The notes under the pieces were generated by a model. That model worked only from the letters and a program-made list of their open reading frames with translations. It was not told the DNA's origin and ran no database searches. A program made the translations under genes and the position numbers. From NCBI RefSeq assembly GCF_902150035.1, contig NZ_LR597502.1, forward strand, positions 62,001-126,000: a stretch of 64,000 nt of DNA. The letters run 5' to 3'. Positions 42,155 to 50,277 of the stretch are shown piece by piece (the stretch's first letter is position 1; each line of letters begins with the position of its first letter). The stretch comes from Enorma burkinafasonensis. Its GTDB lineage: Bacteria > Actinomycetota > Coriobacteriia > Coriobacteriales > Coriobacteriaceae.

Positions 42155-42922
42155 GTGAAGCCCGTTACCGCGCAGATGGCCAAGCAGGTGCTCGGCCTCA
42201 TCTACATGGCCGTCCGTTACGACGACCGTCTGCCCGACCCCGCGACGGGTGCGTCGTCGGTCGCGTACTCGTTGCCGTTCTCGGGCGCGTGGACCGTGCT
42301 CAACGGCGGCGTCGACGAGGCGACCTCCCACTCCTGGGACGTCTACACGCAGCGCTACGCCTACGACTTCGTGGTCGTCGGGGAGGACGGGCTCACCTAC
42401 GCGGGCGACCCCGCCGACGTCCGGTCCTACCTGTGCTACGGTCTCTCCGTCCTTGCGCCTGCCGACGGCGAGGTCGTCTGCGCGCGCGACGCCGACCGGG
42501 ACACGCCTCCCGCGCCTGAGGGCGGGGAGCCGGGCTGCGCCGGTGACGATATCAGGGGCAACTTCGTTCTCATCCGCCACGCGCCCGGCGAGTACTCGTG
42601 CCTCGCGCACCTGGCGCCCGGCAGCGTTGCGGTCGAGGCCGGCCAGCGCGTGGCGCGCGGCCAGGAGGTCGGGCGGTGCGGATGCTCCGGCAACAGCTCG
42701 GAGCCGCACCTCCACTTCCACGTCCAGGCGGGCGAGAGCTTCTACACGTCGCCCGGCGTGCCCGTGAGGTTCCCCGGCATCGACGCCCGCCCCGCTCCGG
42801 GCTACGACCGTATCGACCCGCGTCCGCAGCCGGCCGACCCTCTCGCCGCCTTCCCACCCTTCATCGCGCGCGGGCTCGTCGTGTCGAACGGAGTGAGGCC
42901 GCCATGGACCTCTCTCGCATAG
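42155..42922 (+). CDS. M23-family metallopeptidase
   Basis: 255 residues from GTG 42155, with AGGGGGTG six bases upstream and an extended -10 (tggTACAAT, 42115-42123) ahead. LytM/M23 zinc site: H59 in SHSWDVYTQRYAYDF with D71 the likely second ligand, His152 (CLAHLAPGS), and H185-L-H187-F-H189. No signal peptide or membrane helix is visible, so it is cytosolic or released by another route. The family usually cuts peptidoglycan cross-links. Its end overlaps the YjbR start by 19 bases. Confidence 0.85.
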   Translation: MKPVTAQMAKQVLGLIYMAVRYDDRLPDPATGASSVAYSLPFSGAWTVLNGGVDEATSHSWDVYTQRYAYDFVVVGEDGLTYAGDPADVRSYLCYGLSVLAPADGEVVCARDADRDTPPAPEGGEPGCAGDDIRGNFVLIRHAPGEYSCLAHLAPGSVAVEAGQRVARGQEVGRCGCSGNSSEPHLHFHVQAGESFYTSPGVPVRFPGIDARPAPGYDRIDPRPQPADPLAAFPPFIARGLVVSNGVRPPWTSLA

Positions 42923-43287
42923 ACGCCCGCCTGCTCTCGCGCCCCGGCGCCACCAAGGCCCTCCACGAGAAGTGGGGATGGATGGTCTACTGGGTGGGCG
43001 GCAGGCAGTTCGCCTGCGAGCTCACGGCCTCGCCCGAGGCCAAGCCGCCCTACGCGGGGCGCCACCTGCTCTCGCTCAAGTGCGACCCCGACCGCATCCT
43101 GGAGCTGCGCGCCGAGCACCCGGAGGCCGTGCTGCCCGGCTACTACTCCGACGGGCGCACGTGGGTCTCCGTCGACCTGGACGCAGACCTGCCCGAGGAA
43201 CTCGTGCTCGGCCTGTGCGAAATGAGCTACGACCTCGTCTTCTCCAAGCTGTCCAAGCGAGTTCAGCGGGAGCTCGCGGGCGTGTAG
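42904..43287 (+). CDS. YjbR/MmcQ-family DNA-binding-like protein
   Basis: 127 residues from ATG 42904, with GGAGTGAGG upstream and inside the end of the M23 gene. The MmcQ/YjbR (CyaY-like) fold is indicated by LHEKWGWMVYWVGGRQFACE, LSLKCDPDRILELRAEHP, PGYYSDGRTWVSVDLDA and the C-terminal helix SYDLVFSKLSKRVQREL. Role unclear in all bacteria. A truncated second copy lies at 47926-48186. Confidence 0.88.
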   Translation: MDLSRIDARLLSRPGATKALHEKWGWMVYWVGGRQFACELTASPEAKPPYAGRHLLSLKCDPDRILELRAEHPEAVLPGYYSDGRTWVSVDLDADLPEELVLGLCEMSYDLVFSKLSKRVQRELAGV

Positions 43288-43289
43288 CG

Positions 43290-43790
43290 CTACCCCGCGA
43301 GCGCGCGCAGCGAGTCGGCTGCCGCCCGCGACGTGATGTGGAGCCTGAGGCCGATGGGGCTCACCTCGAGCTCTACGACGGGTGACCCCTCGTAGGTGGT
43401 GACCTCGAGCACCTTGACCTCGTCGAGGTCGTCGGCGCTCTGTCCGAGCCTCTGCGTCTCGGGCTGCCACAGCTCGAAGGCGTACTCCGCGTCGGCGTCC
43501 GGCTCCGCGGCCAGTCCGTTCTCGTCGGAGAGCGGGTCGAAGGCGCCCTCGATCTGGTCTTGGTCGGTCAGCTCGCGCACGACCTCGCCGGTCCTCGCGT
43601 CCCTCACGACGAGGCGGGAGATCTTGCCCCAATCGACGCCCGAGAGCGTGTCGGCGAGCTCCTGCGCCTGCGAGGCGAAGTCCTCCGCCTGGTCAGCGAT
43701 GTCAACCGGCGCGGGCAGGCCGAAGCACCCCGCGAGGGGCAGCGCGACGGTCGCGGCGAGCAGGGCGGCGATGGCGGTGCGTGCTCTCAT
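43290..43790 (-). CDS. Putative lipoprotein
   Basis: 166 residues from ATG 43790, with AAGGAG upstream. Signal peptide with lipobox LPLAGC (Cys22), so it is lipid-anchored to the outer face of the membrane. The mature part has a helical linker and a small beta domain (ISRLVVRDARTGEVVRELTD) suggesting a binding module of unknown ligand. The stop is two bases from the convergent YjbR stop. Confidence 0.82.
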   Translation of the reverse strand: MRARTAIAALLAATVALPLAGCFGLPAPVDIADQAEDFASQAQELADTLSGVDWGKISRLVVRDARTGEVVRELTDQDQIEGAFDPLSDENGLAAEPDADAEYAFELWQPETQRLGQSADDLDEVKVLEVTTYEGSPVVELEVSPIGLRLHITSRAAADSLRALAG

Positions 43791-43913
43791 TGGTCTCCTT
43801 CCGGCGGGGCTCCCGCCTATTCTACCCCCCGGGGCCGCCCCCGCGGGACCTCTCCCACGGGGGCGTCTCGCCCAGGGGCCGGGGCTCGTGGGGACTGTCT
43901 TTTGGGCCCTGGC

Positions 43914-44675
43914 CTAGTTGTCCCGGGCGAGCCTGCGGTAGAGGGCCGCGAAGACCGCGGCGCCGGCGACGGCCCACGCGATCGTCACCGCCATCGGGGC
44001 CAGGGAGTCGGACGTGAGGAGGCGGCCGTCGGCGGCGAGGCCGAGCAGGTCGTAGACGCCCCCGAGCGGCGTGAACGCGGCGATCGCGTCGACGGCGTCG
44101 TTCGCCATCCCGAAGGTGGGCACGAGGGCCAGCAGCAGCACGGGCACGCTGTAGAAGCCCGCCGTCATCTGGTCGCGCGAGGCGAGCCCGAGCACGAGCG
44201 ACACGAGCACCACGGGCACGGCGCCCAGCGCGGTGAGGGCGAGGTAGGCGGGCAGCAGCGCGGGGTCGCCGCCCGCGACGGCGAAGCACGCCGCGCCGAC
44301 CGCGACCACCGCGGCGAGCGTCACCCCGCCCTTGGACGCGGCCACCTCGCCGGCTCCGACGTTGGCGAGCATGAGGGTGCGCAGGGTGTGCTTCTCCTTC
44401 TCCTCGGCGATGCCGTAGATGAGCACCATCGAGGCGACCATCCCGACGCTCATACAGAGCCCGGAGCCGAGCAGGAACTTCTGGAACTCGCCCTCGACGG
44501 CGGCGAGCCCCGCGCCGGCGAGTCCCGCGTCCGCCGCCGTGTCGCCGATGACGAGGCGGAACAGCAGCATGAAGCCGATGGGCATGAGCAGCACCACGAG
44601 CATCGTGGGGTTCTTGAAGAGGTCGGCGAGGTCCTTCGCGGCGAGCGCGCCGATGCGCCTCATCGTGGCGTCCAT
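43914..44675 (-). CDS. ABC-2-like transporter permease
   Basis: 253 residues from ATG 44675, one base after the ATPase stop. Six hydrophobic segments; starts MDATMRRIGALAAKDLADLF, then KNPTMLVVLLMPIGFML. EEKEKHTLRTLMLANVGAGE on the second cytosolic loop is the coupling segment typical of ABC-2 permeases (Nod/DrrB-like). With the ATPase it forms an exporter of unknown substrate. The gene at 47045 is a paralogue (VMAEERERGAYVTLAEAGVV). Confidence 0.88.
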   Translation of the reverse strand: MDATMRRIGALAAKDLADLFKNPTMLVVLLMPIGFMLLFRLVIGDTAADAGLAGAGLAAVEGEFQKFLLGSGLCMSVGMVASMVLIYGIAEEKEKHTLRTLMLANVGAGEVAASKGGVTLAAVVAVGAACFAVAGGDPALLPAYLALTALGAVPVVLVSLVLGLASRDQMTAGFYSVPVLLLALVPTFGMANDAVDAIAAFTPLGGVYDLLGLAADGRLLTSDSLAPMAVTIAWAVAGAAVFAALYRRLARDN

Positions 44676-44676
44676 C

Positions 44677-45531
44677 CTACAGCTCCCTTCCGGTCAGCTC
44701 GAGGAAGACCTCCTCGAGGTCGGGCTCGTCCGAGTGTATCGAAAGCACCTCGTCGGCGGCGAAGAGCTCGCGCGCGGCGTCGGCGGACGCGGCGTCCTTC
44801 GTGAGCTCGACGGCGCCGCGGGTGCGCGTGGCCACCACGACGCGGTTGCGCGCGTGCTCCATGGTGAGCTCCGCGGGCGCCCCCGTCGCCGCGATGCGGC
44901 CCTCGTTGAGGATCGCCAGGCGGTCGCAGCAGCCCTCGGCCTCGGCCATGTCGTGCGTGGTCAAAAAGACCGTGGTCCCGGCGCGGCGGAGCTCGGCGAG
45001 CATCCGGTGCACCTCGGTGCGGGCCGCCGGGTCCAGGCCGCTCGTCGGCTCGTCCAGAAAGACGAGCTCCGGGCTGTGGACGAGGGCCGCGAGCAGCGCC
45101 GCCCTCTGGCGCATGCCCTTCGAGCAGTTCTTGACGAGCGTCTTGCGGTCCCGCTCGAGGCCCACGCGCTCGAGGAGCGCCGGTATGCCGCGCTCGCCGC
45201 GACCGCGCACCTTCGCGTAGAGGCGCAGGTTCTCCTCGATGGTGAGCCGCTCGTAGAGGGCGCTCGTGTCCGAGAGGATGCCGATGCGGTCGTAGTCGGC
45301 GCCCGACGCGTTCTCGATGGGCCTGCCAAAGAGGGTGATGCGCCCGGTGTCCGCCGAGAGCTGGCGGGTGAGCAGCTTGATCGTGGTGGTCTTGCCGGCG
45401 CCGGAGGGGCCGAGGAACCCGAAGCACTCGCCGCGCGCGACGGCGAAGGTGAGCCCGTCGAGCACGCGCTTGGCGCCGAAGGAGAGGCAGACGCCCTCCA
45501 TCGAGAGCACGGGGCTATGCGTCGCAGCCAT
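44677..45531 (-). CDS. ABC transporter ATP-binding protein
   Basis: 284 residues from ATG 45531, with AAGGAGGG upstream. Walker A GPSGAGKTT (about 40-48), signature CSKGMRQRAAL (degenerate LSGGQ), Walker B LVFLDEPTSGLDP, switch LTTHDMAEAE. The extended C-terminus (LSIHSDEPDLEEVFLELTG) is of the drug/lantibiotic-exporter type. It overlaps the end of a 50-residue membrane protein gene and is followed directly by the permease. Confidence 0.93.
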   Translation of the reverse strand: MAATHSPVLSMEGVCLSFGAKRVLDGLTFAVARGECFGFLGPSGAGKTTTIKLLTRQLSADTGRITLFGRPIENASGADYDRIGILSDTSALYERLTIEENLRLYAKVRGRGERGIPALLERVGLERDRKTLVKNCSKGMRQRAALLAALVHSPELVFLDEPTSGLDPAARTEVHRMLAELRRAGTTVFLTTHDMAEAEGCCDRLAILNEGRIAATGAPAELTMEHARNRVVVATRTRGAVELTKDAASADAARELFAADEVLSIHSDEPDLEEVFLELTGREL

Positions 45532-45667
45532 CGTCGCCCTCCTTCCGGGGAGCCTCCCCGCTCCCGCCCCTCTCGTCCTTCCGGTCCTTCTTGCGCCTGC
45601 CGGTCTCGAACACGCCGGCGGCGAAGCAGCACGCGATGATGATGACGCCCATGATCGCGGGGTCCAT
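45515..45667 (-). CDS. 50-residue single-helix membrane microprotein
   Basis: ATG 45667 to TAG 45515-45517. One hydrophobic helix near the start (MDPAIMGVIIIACCFAAGVF), then a Lys/Arg/Asp/Glu-rich tail (TGRRKKDRKDERGGSGEAPR). The start is one base after the stop of the preceding gene (45669), and its tail overlaps the ATPase start by 17 bases. This tight four-gene packing argues that it is translated. Function unknown; it could be an accessory subunit of the ABC system. Confidence 0.65.
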   Translation of the reverse strand: MDPAIMGVIIIACCFAAGVFETGRRKKDRKDERGGSGEAPRKEGDDGCDA

Positions 45668-45668
45668 G

Positions 45669-45887
45669 CTACATCGCCTCCCTCGCGGTGCGGTTGCCGG
45701 CGGCGAGCGCGGCCTCGAGGCTCTTGATGCGCTTCTCGGCGCGGGCGATCTGGTAGCCGAGCCCCGCGGCGAGGAGCACCGTCGCGATGGCGAGCACCAT
45801 GAGGAGCGCGGAGAGCTGCTCCAGCGTGAGCGGTGCGTTGGGCCCCAGCGCGTCGGCCACGATGTCGAGGATCTGCTGTTCGGTCAT
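45669..45887 (-). CDS. Small membrane protein, first gene of the ABC operon
   Basis: 72 residues from ATG 45887, with AAGGG upstream. A short amphipathic start (MTEQQILDIVADALG) is followed by one membrane helix (ALLMVLAIATVLLAAGLGYQ) and a charged C-terminal coil (ARAEKRIKSLEAALAAG). No recognised domain. Ends one base before the 50-residue microprotein. Confidence 0.68.
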   Translation of the reverse strand: MTEQQILDIVADALGPNAPLTLEQLSALLMVLAIATVLLAAGLGYQIARAEKRIKSLEAALAAGNRTAREAM

Positions 45888-46057
45888 GGCGTTTCCCTTC
45901 TCGTCTCCCCGGCGCCCCCTCGGGCGGGGCCGGGTGCCTTTCCGATGGCACCATCCTCGCCGGCGCGACGCGCCGCCTCAAGGGGTTTCGACCATCAGGA
46001 GCTGCGGAAACGACGAGAGGAGCAATAGGGGCCACGAGAGGAGCGCCGGGGGCGCGC

Positions 46058-46990
46058 CTACCTCCACCCGTAGCGGTCGCGCATGGCCTCGGCGCGCCCC
46101 TTGGCGAGCGGGATCTGCGTCGCGGCCGCGTCGGCCAGCGTGAGGTTGAAGCTGTTGCGCGTGAAGCGCTCGACCTTGGCGACCTTCTGGACGTTCACGA
46201 TGTAGGAGCGGTGGCAGCGGAAGAAGCCGTAGCGCTCGAGCTCGGCCTCAAGCTCGTCGAGGGTCATGCTCACGGGGTAGAGCTCCCCGCGCACGGAGGC
46301 GAAGTTGGCGCGGTTCACGCTCTCCACGAAGTCGACCTCGCGCGGGTCGAACAGCAGCGTCGCCCCGTCGGACCTCGCCGGGACCTTGAAGACGCGGACC
46401 TCGTCGCCGGCGAACCCCGCGCCGTCCTCCTCGTCCCCCTCGACGGCCGTCTTGGCCTCGCGGATGAGGCCGTCCTCCTCGTAGAACGCCGTGCCGGGCA
46501 TGAGCAGCGCCTCGCGCAGCGGCTCGCCCGCGGTGATGAGGACGCCGCCGGCGTCCGCGACCTGGCCCATCCACGCGGTGACGAGGCCGCGCGTGGCGGG
46601 CGTCACGTCGGCGAGCGGGCGCTCGCAGAAGACCACCTCCGGCTCGGAGAGGCTCATGCGCGCGAAGTTGAGCAGAGCCCGCTGCTCGCTCGTGAGGTTC
46701 TTGACCTGCGTGCGCGCCGCCGGGGCCAGCCCGAAGTGGGCCATGGCGTCCTCGGGCGCGACGGCGCCGCCCGCGAGGCGCGAGAAGAGCCTGAGGTAGG
46801 AGCGCACCGTCTCGCGGTCGAAGCCGCGGTCGGTGCTCACGTAGAACGCGCACCGGCGCCGGGCGTAGCGCCCGTGCACGAAGCGCACGGCGCGGTCCAC
46901 CGTCTCGCGGCGGCACTCGAGGTGGACGCTCTCGCCCTCGCGGTCCGCGAGCAGGTCCTCGACGGTCTCGTACGATGCTGTGTCCGGCAC
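46058..46990 (-). CDS. LytTR-family regulator with degenerate ABC-ATPase-like N-terminal domain
   Basis: 310 residues from GTG 46990, with GGGAGGGG upstream. Residues 1 to about 205 resemble an ABC ATPase with its nucleotide-binding parts lost: no Walker A, a vestigial signature (NLTSEQRALLNFARMSLS) and a Walker-B-like VVFCERP. The C-terminal 100 residues are a LytTR DNA-binding domain (VDFVESVNRANFASVRGELY, then RYGFFRCHRSYIVNVQKVAK). LytTR regulators with an ABC-like N-terminus are known from Gram-positive bacteria next to ABC genes. Upstream of the minus-strand ABC operon and divergent from another permease, it probably controls both. Confidence 0.85.
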   Translation of the reverse strand: MPDTASYETVEDLLADREGESVHLECRRETVDRAVRFVHGRYARRRCAFYVSTDRGFDRETVRSYLRLFSRLAGGAVAPEDAMAHFGLAPAARTQVKNLTSEQRALLNFARMSLSEPEVVFCERPLADVTPATRGLVTAWMGQVADAGGVLITAGEPLREALLMPGTAFYEEDGLIREAKTAVEGDEEDGAGFAGDEVRVFKVPARSDGATLLFDPREVDFVESVNRANFASVRGELYPVSMTLDELEAELERYGFFRCHRSYIVNVQKVAKVERFTRNSFNLTLADAAATQIPLAKGRAEAMRDRYGWR

Positions 46991-47044
46991 GTGCCCCTCC
47001 CGGTCCCTCGTCCAATGGAAAGTAAACCAAGTATATCGGGTATC

Positions 47045-47809
47045 ATGGGGCGCATGGGAACAAGCGCACTCCGAAACATACGCGCGCTCGTCGCGCGCGA
47101 CCTCCTCGACGCCGTCCGCAACCCCACGACGCTCATGTCGTGCGCCGCGGGCGCGCTCATCGCCGCGTTCTTCGGGCGCGTGGTCGCCGGCGCGCCCAGG
47201 CTCTCCGCCGCCGAGGGCGACGCGTTCGCGCTCGTCGCGGCCCTCTGCATCGCCCCGGCGTTCGCCGGCTGCGTGGTGGAGCTCTACGTCATGGCGGAGG
47301 AGCGGGAGCGCGGCGCCTACGTCACGCTCGCCGAGGCGGGCGTGGTCCCGGGCGAGATCGCCGCCTCCAAGTGGGCCTCCGGAACCATCGCCACGCTCGC
47401 CACCCAGGCGGCCTCGTGCCTGCTCCTGGGGCTCCCGCCCGCGACCGCGGCCGCGCTCCTCGCGCTCTCCGCCGCGGGCGCCCAGCCCCTCCTGCTCGCC
47501 GGCCTCGCCGCCGGGCTCTCCGCACGCGAGCAGATGGCCTCGAGCCTGCTCGCCGTGCCGCTCACGGTCGTCGCCGTCGCCCCCGTCCTCTCGTTCGTCT
47601 CCGGGACGGTCCGCTCCTTCACCTGGTTCTGGCCCCTGGGCCCCGCCGCCGAGGCGGTGCGCGCCGCATGCGGCGCGGGCACCGCGGCGCCGGCCTCCGC
47701 GCTCGCCGCCCTCGCGGTCGCGTGGACGGCAGCTGCCGCCGCGCTCGCCGCGCGGGGGTGCCGCCGTTTCGCCCGTGAGCTCGCCGCCGAGCGCGACCGG
47801 CTGGCGTAG
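47045..47809 (+). CDS. ABC-2-like permease, divergent from the LytTR gene
   Basis: 254 residues from ATG 47045 (ATG 47054 possible; no clear ribosome binding site for either). About six membrane helices. The start ALRNIRALVARDLLDAVRNP and the loop EERERGAYVTLAEAGVVPGE match the permease at 43914, so it is a paralogue. It has no adjacent ATPase on its strand and may share the one at 44677. Confidence 0.82.
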   Translation: MGRMGTSALRNIRALVARDLLDAVRNPTTLMSCAAGALIAAFFGRVVAGAPRLSAAEGDAFALVAALCIAPAFAGCVVELYVMAEERERGAYVTLAEAGVVPGEIAASKWASGTIATLATQAASCLLLGLPPATAAALLALSAAGAQPLLLAGLAAGLSAREQMASSLLAVPLTVVAVAPVLSFVSGTVRSFTWFWPLGPAAEAVRAACGAGTAAPASALAALAVAWTAAAAALAARGCRRFARELAAERDRLA

Positions 47810-47925
47810 GTGCCGGCACAGGCGAGACCCGCTGTCGACCGAAGTGGCGCCAGAGACGCACGCCCCAAGCCTATGCTCCCCGTCGAGCAGCAGATTGCCC
47901 ACATGAGGGGAAGGCATAGCGTTCG

Positions 47926-48186
47926 GCCTCGCCAGACCCCAGGCCGCCCTACGCGGGGCGCCACCTGCTGTCGCTCAAGTGCGGCCCCGATCGCATCCCG
48001 GAGCTGCGTGCCGAGCACCCAGACGCGGTGCTGCCCGGCTACTACTCCGACGGGCGCACGTGGGTCTCCGTCGACCTGGACGCCGACCCGCCCGAGGGTC
48101 TCGTGCTCGACCTCTGCGACATGAGCTACGACCTCGTCTTATCCAAGCTGCCCAAGCGCGTGCAGCGGGAGGTCGCCGGCGAGTAG
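47926..48186 (+). pseudogene. Truncated YjbR/MmcQ-family copy
   Basis: The last 86 codons closely match the YjbR gene at 42904-43287 (PYAGRHLLSLKCGPDRIPEL, PGYYSDGRTWVSVDLDAD, SYDLVLSKLPKRVQREVAGE). The first third is missing; an in-frame TAG at 47917-47919 lies just upstream and no start codon is near. It is a decayed duplicate whose DNA is still very similar to the intact copy. It lies 82 bases before the second XRE-TipAS gene. The preceding 115 bases show nothing recognisable. Confidence 0.8.
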
Positions 48187-48267
48187 CCGTGCAACGATCT
48201 GTTTCTCGACGGGCGGTCCGGCCTCAGGGACAATGGGCGAGAAGGATCCAGACGAGAGGAGCTCCCG

Positions 48268-49092
48268 ATGATCATGCTCAAGGACGCCCTCGCCCGCCTT
48301 CGCCGCGAGCGCGGGCTCACCCAGGAGGAGCTGGCGCGCCGGCTCTATATCACCCGCCAGGCCGTGAGCCGCTGGGAGACCGGCGCCACCGAACCCGGCA
48401 TCGACATGCTCAAGCTCATCGCCCGCGAGCTGGACGTGCCCGTGACCGCCCTTCTCGACATGCCCGAGCACTACTGCCAGAGCTGCGGCATGATGTTCAC
48501 CGGCCCCGGCCAGCGCGGCCACGAGGCCGACGGCTCCGAGGCAGAGGATTTCTGCCGCTGGTGCTATGAGAACGGCGTCTACACGTACGAGACCTCGATG
48601 GACGAGATGATCGAGGATTGTGCGCCGCGCATGGCCGAGGCGATGGGCTGGACCGTAGACGAGGCGGCGTCGCTCCTGGGCGCGGTGTTGCCGACACTCC
48701 GCCGCTGGCGCGAGGTTTCCGAGAACGAGAAGACTTACGGCGAGGAGACTCGCGCGGCCTACGGCGACGAGGTGATGGACGCCGCCAACGAGAAGTACGT
48801 GGCGATGGGCGAGACGGCGCACCTGCAGGCAGAAGAGCTGGCGCTCGCCATCAACGAGCAGCTGCGCCGCGCGATGGAGGCGGGCGACCCGGCCGGCCCG
48901 GAGGCGCGCAGGCTCGTCGCGATGCACGGTCACTGGCTGCGCATGTACTGGCCGGACGGGCTCTACACGCCCGAGGCCCATAAGGGCCTGGCGGACGGCT
49001 ACGTCTCCGACGAGCGGTTCCGCGCCTACTACGAGAAGGTGGCTTCGGGCGCCGCGCAATTCCTGCGCGACGCGATCCACGCGTGCGCGTGA
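48268..49092 (+). CDS. XRE regulator with zinc ribbon and TipAS-like sensor domain (copy 2)
   Basis: 274 residues from ATG 48268, with AGGAG upstream. Same three modules as the gene at 37323: HTH (TQEELARRLYITRQAVSRWE), zinc ribbon (HYCQSCGMMF, FCRWC) and TipAS-like C-terminus. From about residue 162 to the end it differs from copy 1 by about six residues, and the DNA is about 94% identical by hand count, while the N-terminal 160 residues are roughly half identical. This pattern suggests gene conversion of the sensor domain between copies. Confidence 0.85.
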   Translation: MIMLKDALARLRRERGLTQEELARRLYITRQAVSRWETGATEPGIDMLKLIARELDVPVTALLDMPEHYCQSCGMMFTGPGQRGHEADGSEAEDFCRWCYENGVYTYETSMDEMIEDCAPRMAEAMGWTVDEAASLLGAVLPTLRRWREVSENEKTYGEETRAAYGDEVMDAANEKYVAMGETAHLQAEELALAINEQLRRAMEAGDPAGPEARRLVAMHGHWLRMYWPDGLYTPEAHKGLADGYVSDERFRAYYEKVASGAAQFLRDAIHACA

Positions 49093-49113
49093 TGGGGATT
49101 CGGTGGCTTTCGG

Positions 49114-49119
49114 TATAAT
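49114..49119 (+). promoter_or_regulatory. -10 box of the SASA-type esterase gene
   Basis: A perfect TATAAT at 49114-49119, 36 bases before the GTG start at 49156. A good -35 is not seen 17 bases upstream (gatggg). The box makes the earlier ATG at 49123 an unlikely start. Confidence 0.5.
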
Positions 49120-49155
49120 CCCATGGCACCCACCAGCATCTTCGAAGGGAATCCC

Positions 49156-49996
49156 GTGAAGTCGGTACTGCTCGTCGGACAATCCAACATGGCCGGTCGC
49201 GGCTACTTGGACGATGTTCCCACCATCTGCAACGAGAACGCGTTCATGCTGCGCAACGGCCGTTGGCAGCTCATGACCGAGCCGATCCATTTCGACCGGT
49301 CCATCGCAGGGGTCGGCCCTGCGGGCTCGTTCGCCGCTCTGTGGTGCCAGGACCATCCGGGCGAGCAGATCGGCCTCATCCCCTGCGCCGAAGGGGGAAG
49401 CTCTATCGACGAGTGGACACCCGAGGGCACCCTGTTCCGCCACGCGGTGAGCGAGGCCCGCTTCGCGCTCGAGAGCTCCGAGCTCATCGGCATCCTCTGG
49501 CATCAGGGCGAGAACGACGCGCGTGGGGGCGGGTACCGCACGTACCGCGAGCGCCTGGCCGGGGTGGTGCGCGCTGCGCTCGGAGCTCGGGGCGGAGGGC
49601 CTGCCGTTCGTGATGGGCGAGCTGGCCGATTTCCTGGGCAAGAGCGGATTCGGGCTCAGTGCCTCGGAGCACGAGCGGATCAACGGCGAGCTGCGCCGCT
49701 TCGTCGAGGAGGAGCCGGGGTGCTACCTCGTCTCCGCCGAGGGGCTCACGTCCAACCCCGACGGCATCCACATCGACGCTGCGTCCCAGCGCCGCTTCGG
49801 GGTGCGCTACTACCGGGCGTTCGCGGAGCGGCGTAACGTCGCCTCCGCCCTTCCGGATGAGGACGAGCTGCTCGATGCGTGCATCAACCGCCACGTCTTC
49901 ACGCGGACCGAGCAGCTGAACCTCGATATGACCGCCTTCGTCAAGGGACGCATGTCCTTCGAGGACCTTGCAGCGAGGTTGAAGCCGTCGGCGTAG
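49156..49996 (+). pseudogene. SGNH/SASA-type carbohydrate esterase, frameshifted
   Basis: The start GTG 49156 has GAAGGGA upstream. It reads KSVLLVGQSNMAGRG (SGNH block I) and ILWHQGENDARGGG (block III/V) to about 49575, then the frame changes near 49570-49585; the remainder (LRSELGAEGLPFVMGELADF, NPDGIHIDAASQRR and a C-terminal helical part) is in the next frame up to 49996. A two-base loss or one-base gain explains it. The family deacetylates sialic acids or other sugars. Intact length would be about 280 residues. Confidence 0.78.
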
Positions 49997-50000
49997 GTGC

Positions 50001-50020
50001 CCCCGGCAAGATCGCCGGGG
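50001..50020 (+). terminator. Hairpin after the esterase gene
   Basis: ccccggc (50001-50007) and gccgggg (50014-50020) form a 7-bp stem with a 6-base loop just past the stop; only a weak T content follows. Confidence 0.45.
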
Positions 50021-50039
50021 ACGATTCTCATAATAGTCA

Positions 50040-50067
50040 CGAACACGTGTTCGGTTTATGATATAAT
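50040..50067 (+). promoter_or_regulatory. LexA-type SOS box and promoter upstream of the RhuM-Fic gene
   Basis: The perfect 14-bp palindrome cgaacacgtgttcg at 50040-50053 fits the Gram-positive LexA box (CGAAC-N4-GTTCG). It is followed by an extended -10, TGATATAAT, at 50059-50067 on the plus strand, so LexA would cover the -35 region. Transcription would enter a leader of about 200 bases before the ATG at 50278. In the leader only a very short frame (GTG 50122, nine codons) with GGAGG 13 bases ahead was seen, so the leader could encode an unrecognised small RNA or peptide. Confidence 0.65.
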
Positions 50068-50277
50068 CCCCCCTAAGGTACGAGGACGAGCAAGAGCCGG
50101 CACGGAGGCCCCCACTGGTACGTGTCGGCGGGTATGCCAGATACCGCCTAGAGCAAAGAGGCTGGCTGCACTGGTTCGACCTCGGGCGGTGTAGCGCTCC
50201 CGCTCCCCGGCGCCCGTCAATGCCGGGGCTCACAAGTTGGTATGTTTGGAAACCGACGATGGGACGGGTGATTCGCT

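Noticed and set aside
49123-49155. Earlier ATG for the esterase gene
   Set aside because: It lies only three bases after a perfect -10 box, so it would be at the very 5' end of or upstream of the transcript; GTG 49156 has a proper site.
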